A stretch of 64,000 nt of DNA from LSCE01 sp050485425 (GTDB lineage Bacteria; Pseudomonadota; Gammaproteobacteria; Nitrococcales; Aquisalimonadaceae): assembly GCA_050485425.1 (NCBI GenBank), contig JBJHBJ010000011.1:30010-94009 (forward strand), given 5' to 3'. The translations under genes were made by a program, and so were the position numbers. The notes beneath the pieces were generated by a model. It saw nothing but the letters and a program-made list of their open reading frames with translations. It was not told the DNA's origin and searched no databases. Shown one piece after another: positions 24,586 to 32,796 of this stretch. How positions within the stretch are numbered: position 1 is the first letter of the stretch; every line of letters starts with the position of its first letter.

Positions 24586-25848
24586 CTAGCTGGCTGCCCG
24601 CATGGGCTCCACGACGACCGGGCTGTCCACGTCGAGGCGTTTGCCGGCGCGCAGTGAGAACACCGGGAAGAAGGCCTCGGAGGCGATTTCCCGGTTGCCG
24701 CTGTTGTCGGCCAGTTCGAAACGCCCCTTGAGCAGGTCCAGGACTGCGATGTCGGCCACGTGGCCGGGTGTCAGGCCGCCGGTTTCGCCCTTGATTCCCA
24801 GCATCTCCGCGGGATTGCTGGTGACCGTGGCGATCACGTCCGGCACCGACATGCCCAGCGCCCGCAGCTCGGTCATGGCGTGCGTCAGGCAGAAGCGGAC
24901 CTTGCCGAAGAAGGGGTTGTCCTCCTTGTCGTTGTCGCCGTCCTCGCCGACGTGGGTGTTGTATCCGTGCATGTCGGCACCCAGCGTGTACGGGAAGATC
25001 CCAGCCTCGATCACCTTGTGTGCCATCTCGAAGCTGAAATGGGAGCCATGCCCCACGTCCACCCGCAGGCCGCGGTCCAGCCCGGCCTGGATGATGGGAT
25101 GGACCTCACCGGTTTTGGTGGAAATGAAACCACCGGGATGCCGGGTGAACGGGTGGGCCAGGATATCGCCCGGCTGCATGATGGGCAGCAGTTCCTCGAT
25201 CACGCTGTCCGGGTCCACCACGCCTTTCTCGTTCTCCGGCCAGAGTTGTCCCAGGTGGATATACAGCGGCACCTCGATGCCTCGGGCGATGTCCCGCGCT
25301 TTCTTGATGACCTCCATGCCCCAGCGGGATTTCCCGCCGATTTCGGCATGAGCCTTGATGCCCTTGACCATGTCCCGGTTCTGCAGGCCGATTTCAATGG
25401 TGCGCTCCACGTCCACATCTTCCGGTCCGTAGAGCTGGGGGTAGTAATGACCCTCCAGCCCGCCCACCAGGTACGCGGACAGAAAGCAGAGCACCCGGCT
25501 GCGGGATTGCCCGGCCACGTAATGCCTGAAGCCCGGGAGAGTCATCAGGCTGGGCCCGCCCTGGTCCACCAGCGTGCTCACTCCGGCGCGAACGCCGCAG
25601 ACGTCGGCGTTGAGCCCGAAACGGCCGGTCACGTGCTGATAGATATGGGCATGGGTGTCGATCATGCCGCCGGTCACCAGCTTGCCGCTGACGTCGACGA
25701 CTTCCGTCGCCGCCTGGTCGGGCAGGTGTTCCTCCAGCGCCGCGATGTGCGAGCCGCGGACGCCGATGTCGGCGATGCCGTCCTGTCCCGTGGCCGGATC
25801 GATGACTCGGCCGCCGCGCAGTATCAGATCGAAACGTGGAGATTCCAT
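24586..25848 (-). CDS. Amidohydrolase/deacetylase family metallohydrolase
   Basis: This 420-residue TIM-barrel amidohydrolase resembles dihydroorotase- and hydantoinase-like proteins. Metal ligands are readable: the HxH motif (DTHAHIY), a lysine able to be carbamylated (GIKAHAEIGG), two later histidines (YIHLGQ, LAHPFT) and the catalytic Asp (GADMHG). The C-terminal beta-sandwich (LTPGHVADIAVLDL) is typical. It may open a cyclic amide/ureide or cleave an N-acyl bond. The exact reaction is unknown. It is transcribed divergently from the molybdenum hydroxylase genes, with the regulon box between them. Start: ATG at 25848 has a GAGGAG site, whereas a longer in-frame form would run into the box. 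Confidence 0.88.
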   Translation of the reverse strand: MESPRFDLILRGGRVIDPATGQDGIADIGVRGSHIAALEEHLPDQAATEVVDVSGKLVTGGMIDTHAHIYQHVTGRFGLNADVCGVRAGVSTLVDQGGPSLMTLPGFRHYVAGQSRSRVLCFLSAYLVGGLEGHYYPQLYGPEDVDVERTIEIGLQNRDMVKGIKAHAEIGGKSRWGMEVIKKARDIARGIEVPLYIHLGQLWPENEKGVVDPDSVIEELLPIMQPGDILAHPFTRHPGGFISTKTGEVHPIIQAGLDRGLRVDVGHGSHFSFEMAHKVIEAGIFPYTLGADMHGYNTHVGEDGDNDKEDNPFFGKVRFCLTHAMTELRALGMSVPDVIATVTSNPAEMLGIKGETGGLTPGHVADIAVLDLLKGRFELADNSGNREIASEAFFPVFSLRAGKRLDVDSPVVVEPMRAAS

Positions 25849-25931
25849 GACGCCATCACTCCTCTGACTGTCAACCCGCCCGTCGGGCGGCTGGTCAAAG
25901 CCGCATATGGGCGATAGTATGGTCCAAAATA

Positions 25932-25956
25932 TGCAGCACACTGATTAATTTTGATG
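25932..25956. promoter_or_regulatory. Regulon box 4, between amidohydrolase and molybdenum hydroxylase genes
   Basis: TGCAGCACACTGAT (25932-25945) retains the CAG-N4-CTGAT core and is followed by TAATTTTGATG (25946-25956), nearly identical to the tail of box 2. It lies about 84 bases from each of the two divergent start codons (25848 and 26042), so one site could control both directions. Confidence 0.65.
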
Positions 25957-26041
25957 GTACGCAGTTTGCCTGTATGTGTCCAATGTCTTTACCGGCCCAC
26001 AGGAAACTGCCCGGGTGCACGAACATAACCAGGGGCGAACA

Positions 26042-28447
26042 ATGACGGCTGAAACCAGAAGTCGGAATGGCGAACCGGAGCGCCGGCGCGGTGTCGGTGC
26101 CCGGGCGCTGCGCAAGGAAGATGACCGCTACATGCGGGGGCGCGGCGAGTATGTCGGCGATATCCGGATGGCCGGCATGATGGAGGTGGCGTTTCTGCGC
26201 AGCCCGGTGGCCCATGCCCGCCTGCATGCCGTGCACAAGCCCGCGGGTGCGGATCGCAGTGTGTTCACCGCGGCTGACCTGGTCGGTGTGAAAGCCATCC
26301 GTGCGGTCTCGGCTCTGCCGGGTTTCAAGGTTTCCGAGCAACCGGTACTGGCAGTGGAGAAACTGCGTATTGTGGGCGAGTTGATGGCAGCCTGTGTGGC
26401 CGCCACACGGGCTGCCGCCGAAGACCTTGTCGACGGCATCGAGTACGAGCTCGAGGAGCTTCCCGCGGTGCACGATATGCGGGAAGCGCTCCAGGATGGT
26501 GCGCCACTGGTGCACGAGGAGTGGGGCGACAACGTTTTCCAGCAGACCTTCGTCGACGGCGATATCGATTCAGTGCGAGCGCGTGCGGCCGTGCGCGTGG
26601 AACGGGAGTTCCGCACTTCCCGGCAGTGCATGTCGCCGATGGAAGGCCGCGGCGTGGTTGCTGTCTGGGACCGGCGCCTGGAGCAACTGCTGGTCTATAC
26701 GTCGACGCAGATGCCACATATCGTCCGCACCGGCCTCTGCGACTGCCTGGGGCTGACCCACGAACAGGTCCGCGTGGTGGCGCCGGACGTGGGAGGCGGT
26801 TTCGGCTACAAGGGCATCCTGCTGCCGGAAGAGGTCTGCGTCTGCTGGCTGGCGATGACGCTGGGGCGGCCGATGCGCTGGCTGGAGGATCGGCGCGAGC
26901 AGCTTGCCGCCAATGCCAATTGCCGGGAGCACCATTATCGTGTCACCGCCTACGCCGACGAGCGGGGTCGGCTGCTGGCGCTGGACGCGGATGCGGTGGT
27001 GGACGCCGGTGCCTACTCGGCCTACCCGTTCTCGGCCTGCCTGGAGGCGGCGCAGGTGGCCAGCATCCTGCCGGGACCTTACGACTTCCAGGCCTATCGC
27101 TGTCGGGCCACTTCGGCCGCCACCAACAAGCCACCGATTCTTCCCTACCGCGGCGTGGCGCGCACCGGGGTCTGCTTCGCCATGGAACTGACGCTGGACG
27201 CCGTTGCCCGCGAGGTGGGGAGGGAGCCCTCGGACATCCGGCTGGACTGCCTGGTACCGCCCTCGGCCATGCCTTTCGACAACATCACCAACAAGCATTT
27301 CGACAGCGGCGATTACCCGGAATGCCTGCGGCGGGCGGTCAAGGCCATACGGCTGCCGGAGGTGCGCCAGCGCCAGCAGACCGGCGAGCCGGACGGCCGT
27401 CTGATCGGTGTGGGGGTTTCCATTTTCTGCGAGCAGGCTGCCCACGGGACGTCCGTATACGCCGGCTGGGGCATTCCGATGGTGCCCGGGCACGAACAGG
27501 CGGTGGCCCGGCTGACGCCGGACGGCGCACTGGAGCTGCGCGTGGGCATTCATTCCCACGGACAGGGCCTGGAAACGACGCTGGCCCAGGTGGGGGAGGA
27601 GGTTCTCGGCATCGGCATCGAGCGTATCCGGGTCATTCACGGTGATACCGCACTGACACCGTATTCCACGGGCACCTGGGGTTCCCGCTGCATGGTCATG
27701 GCCGGCGGCGCGGTGGCCGAGGCCTGCGAGCAGCTACGCGGCCGCATCGCGGTGATCGGCGCCTTCCTGCTCGGCGTGGAAACCGGGGATGTCACCGTCG
27801 AGGACGCCCGCGTGATGGCGTCCGACGGGCGCAGCGTCAGCCTGGAAGAGGTGGGGCGCACCTGGTATCTGCGGCCGCAGGCATTGCCGGACGACGTCAA
27901 TCCGGGCGGCCTGGAGGTGGCGGTGGGCTACAAGGCGCTGCGGGACAGCGGCACCTTCAGCTACGCGGCGCACGCCACGGTGGTGGCGGTGGACCCGCGT
28001 CTGGGCACGGTGGAGATCCTGGACTACGTCGTGGTGGAGGATGGCGGTGTGCTGGTCAATCCGATGATCGTCGATGGACAGGTCTATGGCGGCGTCGCCC
28101 AGGGCATCGGGACCGCGCTCTACGAGGAAATGCCGTACGACCGCAATGGCCAGCCGCTGGCCTCGACACTGGCGGATTACCTGCTGCCGGGCGCCACCGA
28201 GATGCCGGACGTCCGGATCGACCATATGGAGACGCCGTCGCCTTACACCGCCTTCGGCCAGAAGGGTATCGGCGAGGGCGGCGCGATCGGCCCGCCGGCG
28301 GCGATCGCCAACGCGGTCAACGACGCGCTACGCCCACTGGGAGCCGAGATCTGCGAGGTTCCGATTACCCCGCGGCGGCTCCTCCAGGCCATCGATGAAG
28401 CCCGCGCCGCCGCCGGCGAGACCGCTGTCACGGAGGCCGCCCGATGA
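26042..28447 (+). CDS. Molybdenum hydroxylase large subunit (xanthine dehydrogenase / CoxL-like)
   Basis: This 801-residue protein carries the molybdopterin-binding part of a xanthine dehydrogenase-family hydroxylase. The VVAPDVGGGFGYKG loop (about 244-257) and the C-terminal KGIGEGG with the catalytic Glu745 are intact. The active-site loop reads PYRGVARTG (about 367-375). This differs from the Cys-containing AYRCSFR of true CO dehydrogenase and is related to the AYRGAGR of form II proteins. The enzyme therefore more likely hydroxylates an N-heterocycle or aldehyde than CO. Start: ATG 26042 after AGGGG is preferred over 25976. The next gene overlaps by 4 bases. Confidence 0.88.
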   Translation: MTAETRSRNGEPERRRGVGARALRKEDDRYMRGRGEYVGDIRMAGMMEVAFLRSPVAHARLHAVHKPAGADRSVFTAADLVGVKAIRAVSALPGFKVSEQPVLAVEKLRIVGELMAACVAATRAAAEDLVDGIEYELEELPAVHDMREALQDGAPLVHEEWGDNVFQQTFVDGDIDSVRARAAVRVEREFRTSRQCMSPMEGRGVVAVWDRRLEQLLVYTSTQMPHIVRTGLCDCLGLTHEQVRVVAPDVGGGFGYKGILLPEEVCVCWLAMTLGRPMRWLEDRREQLAANANCREHHYRVTAYADERGRLLALDADAVVDAGAYSAYPFSACLEAAQVASILPGPYDFQAYRCRATSAATNKPPILPYRGVARTGVCFAMELTLDAVAREVGREPSDIRLDCLVPPSAMPFDNITNKHFDSGDYPECLRRAVKAIRLPEVRQRQQTGEPDGRLIGVGVSIFCEQAAHGTSVYAGWGIPMVPGHEQAVARLTPDGALELRVGIHSHGQGLETTLAQVGEEVLGIGIERIRVIHGDTALTPYSTGTWGSRCMVMAGGAVAEACEQLRGRIAVIGAFLLGVETGDVTVEDARVMASDGRSVSLEEVGRTWYLRPQALPDDVNPGGLEVAVGYKALRDSGTFSYAAHATVVAVDPRLGTVEILDYVVVEDGGVLVNPMIVDGQVYGGVAQGIGTALYEEMPYDRNGQPLASTLADYLLPGATEMPDVRIDHMETPSPYTAFGQKGIGEGGAIGPPAAIANAVNDALRPLGAEICEVPITPRRLLQAIDEARAAAGETAVTEAAR

Positions 28448-29241
28448 AACCCAGCGCCTTCGACTACGCCCGCGCCGACGATCTGCAGGAGGCCTGTCGC
28501 AGACTCCGTTCCGGCGAGGTTCGCCCGCTGTCCGGGGCCCAGTCCCTGGGGCCGATGCTGAATCTGCGGCTGGCCCGCCCACCGGCCCTTCTGGACATTT
28601 CGGCGCTGCCGGAACTGCGTGGCTACGCCGAGAGGGACGACGGGCTGTTGATCGGGGCGGCCATCACCCACGCCGAGATCGAGGACGGTCTGCTGCCCGA
28701 CGTCACCCGTGGCGTGTTGCCGCGTGTGGCCGCCGGGATCGCCTACCGGGCGGTCCGCAACCGCGGCACCATCGGCGGCAGCCTGGCGCACGCCGATCCG
28801 GCCGCGGACTGGGTCTCCTGCCTGTCGGTGCTGGGTGGAGAGGTGGTGCTGGCAGGGGAGACCGGGGCGCGGCGACTGCGTGTCCGTGATTTCGTGCTGG
28901 GTGCCTTCCATACGGCACTCGAACGCGACGAACTGGTGGCGGTGGTCCGGGTGCCGCGCCTGGTCGCTGGCAGCCGCTTCGGTTACTTCAAGGCCTGCCG
29001 CAAGACCGGCGAGCTGGCACATGCCATCGGTGCGGTCTTCGTGGACGGACGGACCGGCGCAGAACGGGTCGTGATGGGTGCGACCGGTGGGCGCCCCGTG
29101 GTGCTCGAGGGGGCGGGCGTAGCCGGCGGCCGGGGCTGGGAGGCCGCACTGTGCGAGGCCGCGCCCGGGCTGGATGCGCTGGATCGCCGCCTTCATCTGG
29201 AAACCCTGCAGCGCGCCTGCGAGCGGAGCATGACACTATGA
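28444..29241 (+). CDS. Molybdenum hydroxylase FAD-binding (medium) subunit
   Basis: This 265-residue protein has the FAD-binding domain of the CoxM/XdhB type. The LSGAQSLGPMLNLRLA stretch (about 29-44) and the NRGTIGGSLAHADPAAD motif (about 103-119) contact FAD, and a C-terminal CO_deh_flav_C-like domain follows. It passes electrons from the iron-sulphur subunit to an acceptor. Both ends overlap neighbours by 4 bases (ATGA), so the three subunits are translated together. Confidence 0.9.
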   Translation: MKPSAFDYARADDLQEACRRLRSGEVRPLSGAQSLGPMLNLRLARPPALLDISALPELRGYAERDDGLLIGAAITHAEIEDGLLPDVTRGVLPRVAAGIAYRAVRNRGTIGGSLAHADPAADWVSCLSVLGGEVVLAGETGARRLRVRDFVLGAFHTALERDELVAVVRVPRLVAGSRFGYFKACRKTGELAHAIGAVFVDGRTGAERVVMGATGGRPVVLEGAGVAGGRGWEAALCEAAPGLDALDRRLHLETLQRACERSMTL

Positions 29242-30377
29242 AAACGCTGAACCTGACCGTCAATGGCAGCGCGACCACCGCTGTCGTGGAGCCACGCCAG
29301 CACCTGGCCGATTTCCTGCGCGAGGACTGCCTGCTGACCGGTACCCACCTGGGTTGCGAGCACGGTGTCTGTGGCGCCTGCACCGTCTTGAAGGACGGCC
29401 GTCCGGTGCGCTCCTGCCTGACCTACGCGGTCAGTTGCGAGGGTGCCCGGATCGAATCCGTCGAGGGGCTGGATCAGGACCCCGTGATGGTCAGTCTGCG
29501 GCATGCCTTCTCCGCTGAACACGCATTGCAGTGCGGCTACTGCACACCGGGCATGCTGGTGACCGCGCGGGACATCGTATTGCGCTTCGCCGGTCAGCCA
29601 CTCAGCGACCAGCGGCTGCGCCAGGAACTGAGTGGCAACCTCTGCCGCTGCACGGGTTACAGCGGTATCGTGCGGGCTATCCAGCGCGTCCTTCGGCAGC
29701 CGCCGGAGCTCTCTGAGTTGCAACCCGCCCCTGCGACGCTGCCTGTGCTGAGCATGGACCGCTTTGCCGACCTGCCGCTGGATGAGGCCGAAGTGCCTGC
29801 TGCCGCCGCGTCCAGCCGTGCCGACGACGCGGGGCGGCGTATCGAGACCGCATTCGACCTGGAGCATCCGCTGGAAACGGTATGGACTGCGCTGCGCGAG
29901 GATATTCGCGGGACGGTGGCCTGTATGCCCGGCATGGAACTGCAGCACCTTGCCGACGACGGTGCGGTGGAGGGTGTCTTCCACGTCCGCATGGGTCCGA
30001 TCTCCGCGCGAATTGCCGGCGACGGCCACGTCAGTTTCGATGATCGTACCCACAGTGGGCACGTCGAGGGCGCCGGCAGGGATAGCGGTTCCGGTTCCCG
30101 CGCTCGAGGCTCGGTCACCTTCGCCGTCCAGGCTTCGGGGGAAGGGCGCAGCCACATGACAGTCACCATGGCCTTCGAGTTGACGGGCTCGCTGGCGCAG
30201 TTCAGCCGTGGCGGGCTGGTGCAGGATGTCGTTCGGGTCATGGTCGAGCAGTTCCGGCACAATTTCGATGCCAGGCTCTCCGGTGCCGAGACACCGGCGG
30301 CAGGGTCGGTCAATCCGTTCATGCTGATTGTCCTCACCCTGCGCCAGCGTCTGAAACGCTGGCTCGGTGCCGGTTAG
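29238..30377 (+). CDS. Molybdenum hydroxylase 2Fe-2S (small) subunit fused to a CoxG-like SRPBCC domain
   Basis: This 379-residue protein has two parts. Residues 1-150 are the usual small subunit with two [2Fe-2S] clusters: plant-ferredoxin-type C40, C45, C48, C60 and the helical-domain C99, C102, C136, C138. After a linker, residues about 200-345 form a CoxG/SRPBCC domain (ETAFDLEHPLETVWTAL...VACMPGMELQ). The C-terminal hydrophobic helix could anchor the enzyme at the membrane, as proposed for CoxG. The fusion is roughly twice the length of a plain small subunit. No XdhC/CoxF-type or MocA-type maturation gene is seen nearby. The start overlaps the FAD subunit gene. Confidence 0.9.
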   Translation: MKTLNLTVNGSATTAVVEPRQHLADFLREDCLLTGTHLGCEHGVCGACTVLKDGRPVRSCLTYAVSCEGARIESVEGLDQDPVMVSLRHAFSAEHALQCGYCTPGMLVTARDIVLRFAGQPLSDQRLRQELSGNLCRCTGYSGIVRAIQRVLRQPPELSELQPAPATLPVLSMDRFADLPLDEAEVPAAAASSRADDAGRRIETAFDLEHPLETVWTALREDIRGTVACMPGMELQHLADDGAVEGVFHVRMGPISARIAGDGHVSFDDRTHSGHVEGAGRDSGSGSRARGSVTFAVQASGEGRSHMTVTMAFELTGSLAQFSRGGLVQDVVRVMVEQFRHNFDARLSGAETPAAGSVNPFMLIVLTLRQRLKRWLGAG

Positions 30378-30385
30378 TCGCTTAT

Positions 30386-30434
30386 CCATATGGTTGACTA
30401 TTCGCTGCGGTCGCATTATATAAACCATATGGTT
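30386..30434 (+). promoter_or_regulatory. arsR-type promoter with two CCATATGGTTGA operators
   Basis: TTGACT (30394-30399), 17 bases, TATATA (30417-30422) form a strong promoter. The sequence CCATATGGTTGA occurs at 30386-30397, over the -35, and again at 30425-30436. The second copy is part of the perfect 12-base palindrome AACCATATGGTT (30423-30434) over the transcription start. This is classic autorepressor geometry. The predicted start site coincides with ATG 30429, so the message may be leaderless. Confidence 0.7.
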
Positions 30435-30776
30435 GAACAAATGTCCGCAACGCTGAATCAGGTCTTCCACGCGCTCTCCGACCCGACGCGCCGGGCCATG
30501 CTCTACAGTCTGGCTGAAGGCGAGCGACGGATCGGTGATCTGGCGGCGCCTTTCGAGATGTCCCTCGCCGCGGCGTCAAAGCATGTGCGGGTTCTTGAAC
30601 GGGCCGGGCTGGTGCGCCGCCGTGTCAGTGGACGAGCCCATTACTGCCAGTTGGAGCCGGTGCCGCTGGCGGCGGCTCAGGAGTGGCTGCGATTCTACGA
30701 GTCCTTCTGGAACAGCCGACTGGATCGGCTTGAGCGGGAACTGACTGAAAAGGCGGCGTCGGAGGGCGAGCGGTGA
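30429..30776 (+). CDS. ArsR-family (winged-helix) transcriptional regulator
   Basis: This regulator of about 115 residues belongs to the ArsR/SmtB group with the SDPTRRAML start and the recognition helix FEMSLAAASKHVRVLERAGLV. No metal-binding cysteine cluster is visible, so metal sensing is unlikely. Relatives with this helix often govern genes for SRPBCC-domain proteins and probably bind ACCATATGGT-like sites. Two such sites overlap its own promoter. Start: ATG 30429 (leaderless) or ATG 30441. Neither has a Shine-Dalgarno sequence. It stands alone after the molybdenum hydroxylase genes. Confidence 0.85.
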   Translation: MVEQMSATLNQVFHALSDPTRRAMLYSLAEGERRIGDLAAPFEMSLAAASKHVRVLERAGLVRRRVSGRAHYCQLEPVPLAAAQEWLRFYESFWNSRLDRLERELTEKAASEGER

Positions 30777-30819
30777 GCCGGGGACCTGCCGGCACCTGTC
30801 TGCCCGGTGGAGCGCCCGA

Positions 30820-31287
30820 TCAGCGTGGCGGCTCGAACATCAGCGTCAACAGGTAGCGGGTGTCATCCGCTTCATGGCTGACCTCGATGGGCGTGGGGTC
30901 GTGCAGGGGCATCCAGGTCCGATCCGAGAACCTGACCCGGTTGACCCTCGGGCCCTGGATGAAGCTCTCCGGACGGTCGGCGACCTCGACCCGCTCGTTC
31001 CCGCGTGACAAGGCCACTTCCACCTGGCTTTCCACGTCAAGCCGGGGAGAGGCATTCTCTGCGCGGCGGACCGTGATCTGCAGATGAACCCTTCCTGCGG
31101 AGGCATCCGCCGCCGTTACCCGCTCGGTATGGCCTTCCTTGAGCAGCAGGTCTCCGCTGGCGAGTACGCTCCGGGAGCCGTCCTTGATCGCCACCACCTC
31201 GTAGAAGGCAGGGTAGGCGGTAACGAACTGCTGCGCCGGCAGTGCGGCGGGAAGCAACAGGAACAGCAGCAGAGTCGCAATGCGCAT
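30820..31287 (-). CDS. Secreted hypothetical protein
   Basis: This 155-residue protein has a clear signal peptide (MRIATLLLFLLLPAALPAQQ). The beta-rich mature part has no cysteine and no motif that I recognise. It should be periplasmic or outer-membrane associated. Start: ATG 31287 has a GAGAGGA site, and a longer reading frame would place the signal peptide internally. The neighbouring gene upstream on the same strand also encodes a small secreted protein, but a 135-base gap separates them. Function unknown. Confidence 0.7.
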   Translation of the reverse strand: MRIATLLLFLLLPAALPAQQFVTAYPAFYEVVAIKDGSRSVLASGDLLLKEGHTERVTAADASAGRVHLQITVRRAENASPRLDVESQVEVALSRGNERVEVADRPESFIQGPRVNRVRFSDRTWMPLHDPTPIEVSHEADDTRYLLTLMFEPPR

Positions 31288-31422
31288 GGATGGAGTCCTC
31301 TCGGCGCCGAGACGTGACAGTAATCTTGAGAAGATTGGTAAGTGCTTCATATACCGGGATCATAGCCGGGCGAGTCGTTCCGGGCCAGTTATCCGGCCGC
31401 GATGCATGCTGCCGCGTTCCGG

Positions 31423-31983
31423 TCAACGAACACGGGAACCGGTTTCCACTCGGATCACGCGCCCCTGTTCCAGCACGACGATACGCTGGAGCTGACCGGA
31501 GCCAAGCTCGTAGAGCCACTCCTCCCGGGCCGGCGCCACGTCGCCGCCCACATAGCGTCCGCCATGCACGAAAGTGGGCGGCCGTATCACTTGCCGGGCG
31601 GTGGGCTCACCGCATCTCCCCAGCAGTTCCATGCGGTTCATGCCCCGGCGCAGGTCGATGGCCCGGCAACCGGTGCCGGGAAAGGTGTTGAAGCCGTAGC
31701 CGCCGGAGCTGATGGATTGCACCCGGCCGTCGCGGATGTCCACCATGCGAATCAGTTGCTGCGGCCCGTGATTGTAGTACCAGCGTTCGACCCGGCTCCA
31801 CAGCGTGCCGTCCGGCGCCACCGTGTAGTTGAGAGTCTCTCTGAGGTCGGGTTCGCCGCATTCCCGCTCCACGTCCCAGGTGCGATCTCCGGTCTGTACC
31901 AGGCCGCCGCCGCAGCGCAGGCGGGCATCGGCGGGGGATGCCAGCAATAGCGACAGGAGCACTACCGGAAGCAGCGCGCGCAT
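31423..31983 (-). CDS. DUF2845 domain secreted protein
   Basis: This 186-residue protein has a signal peptide (MRALLPVVLLSLLLASPADA). It contains two copies of the DUF2845-like pattern: RCGGGLVQTGDRTWDVERECGEP near 22-44 and GMNRMELLGRCGEP near 115-128. The paired cysteines suggest a disulphide-bonded periplasmic protein. DUF2845 proteins have no established role. The gene lies between mtgA and another small secreted protein gene, all on the same strand. Confidence 0.82.
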   Translation of the reverse strand: MRALLPVVLLSLLLASPADARLRCGGGLVQTGDRTWDVERECGEPDLRETLNYTVAPDGTLWSRVERWYYNHGPQQLIRMVDIRDGRVQSISSGGYGFNTFPGTGCRAIDLRRGMNRMELLGRCGEPTARQVIRPPTFVHGGRYVGGDVAPAREEWLYELGSGQLQRIVVLEQGRVIRVETGSRVR

Positions 31984-32064
31984 GGAGGATCTCCTTCGTT
32001 GTTCCAGTCCGTGGCCTTTCGACCTTGTTCCCTCGGAAAGGTTGGCAATTGGTCAGGCGGTTCG

Positions 32065-32796
32065 TCACTCCAGCGCTGCCAGATGACGGATGCCTCCCAA
32101 CTGGCGCATCTGGCGCTCGATCCACAGTTGCCGTTGCCATACATAGTCTGACGGCCTGTCCAGGCGGAACCGTACCGGATTGGGCAGGACTGCCGCCATA
32201 CGGGCTGCCTCCGCCGAGGTCAGCTGCGACGCGGGCTTGCCGAAGTATGCCTGGCTGGCTGCCTCCACCCCGTAGATATCAGGCCCGAACTGGGCCACGT
32301 TCAGATAGACCTCCAGTATGCGCTGCTTTGGCCAGAAGAACTCGATCAGCACGGTGAAGTACGCCTCGATGGACTTTCGCACCAGCGTCCGGCCAGGCCA
32401 CAGGAAGAGGTTCTTGGCCACCTGCTGACTGATCGTGCTTGCCCCGCGCATACGCCCCCCTTCCCGATAGGTACGCACGGCTTCGCCGATGGAATGGAAG
32501 TCGAACCCGTTGTGCCGGGAGAAACGTTGATCTTCCGCCGCGATCACGGCCAGAGGCGCGTGAGGGGAAATATCCTCCCATGCGACCCAGTGATGGCGGG
32601 CTGGGCGCAAGTCGTCATCGCCCCATGCCTTCCAGTTGTGTTGAAGCATGAACGCCGTGGTTGGCGGGTTCAGCCAGCGCAGCGAGGCCACCAGGAGGAC
32701 ACTGGCGAGCAGCAGGAACACCAGCAGCAGGAATGTCCACACCAGCAGTCGGCGCCACAGTGGCCCCTTGTTCAGGCTGCGGATGAACATTGGCAT
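32065..32796 (-). CDS. mtgA: Monofunctional biosynthetic peptidoglycan transglycosylase
   Basis: This glycosyltransferase (GT51) of about 243 residues polymerises lipid II into glycan strands. One N-terminal membrane anchor (WRRLLVWTFLLLVFLLLASVLLVASL) is followed by the catalytic motifs. These are AAEDQRFSRHNGFD with the donor-site Glu, RGASTISQQVAKNLFLWP, RKSIEAYFTVLIEFFWPKQRILEVYLN and the GVEAASQAYFGK motif. The sequence lacks a transpeptidase domain, as expected for MtgA. Start: ATG 32796 is chosen. An in-frame TTG at 32850 and ATG 32790 are possible, and no good ribosome-binding site separates them. Confidence 0.93.
   Translation of the reverse strand: MPMFIRSLNKGPLWRRLLVWTFLLLVFLLLASVLLVASLRWLNPPTTAFMLQHNWKAWGDDDLRPARHHWVAWEDISPHAPLAVIAAEDQRFSRHNGFDFHSIGEAVRTYREGGRMRGASTISQQVAKNLFLWPGRTLVRKSIEAYFTVLIEFFWPKQRILEVYLNVAQFGPDIYGVEAASQAYFGKPASQLTSAEAARMAAVLPNPVRFRLDRPSDYVWQRQLWIERQMRQLGGIRHLAALE

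Noticed and set aside
26521..27645. Open frame of 374 codons on the plus strand
   Set aside because: Shadow frame inside the molybdenum hydroxylase large-subunit gene; Arg/Gly-rich with no recognisable domain.
26042..30377. Aerobic CO dehydrogenase (coxMSL)
   Set aside because: The active-site loop lacks the cysteine of true CoxL, the gene order differs (large, FAD, FeS-CoxG) and the neighbours are amide and alcohol catabolism genes.
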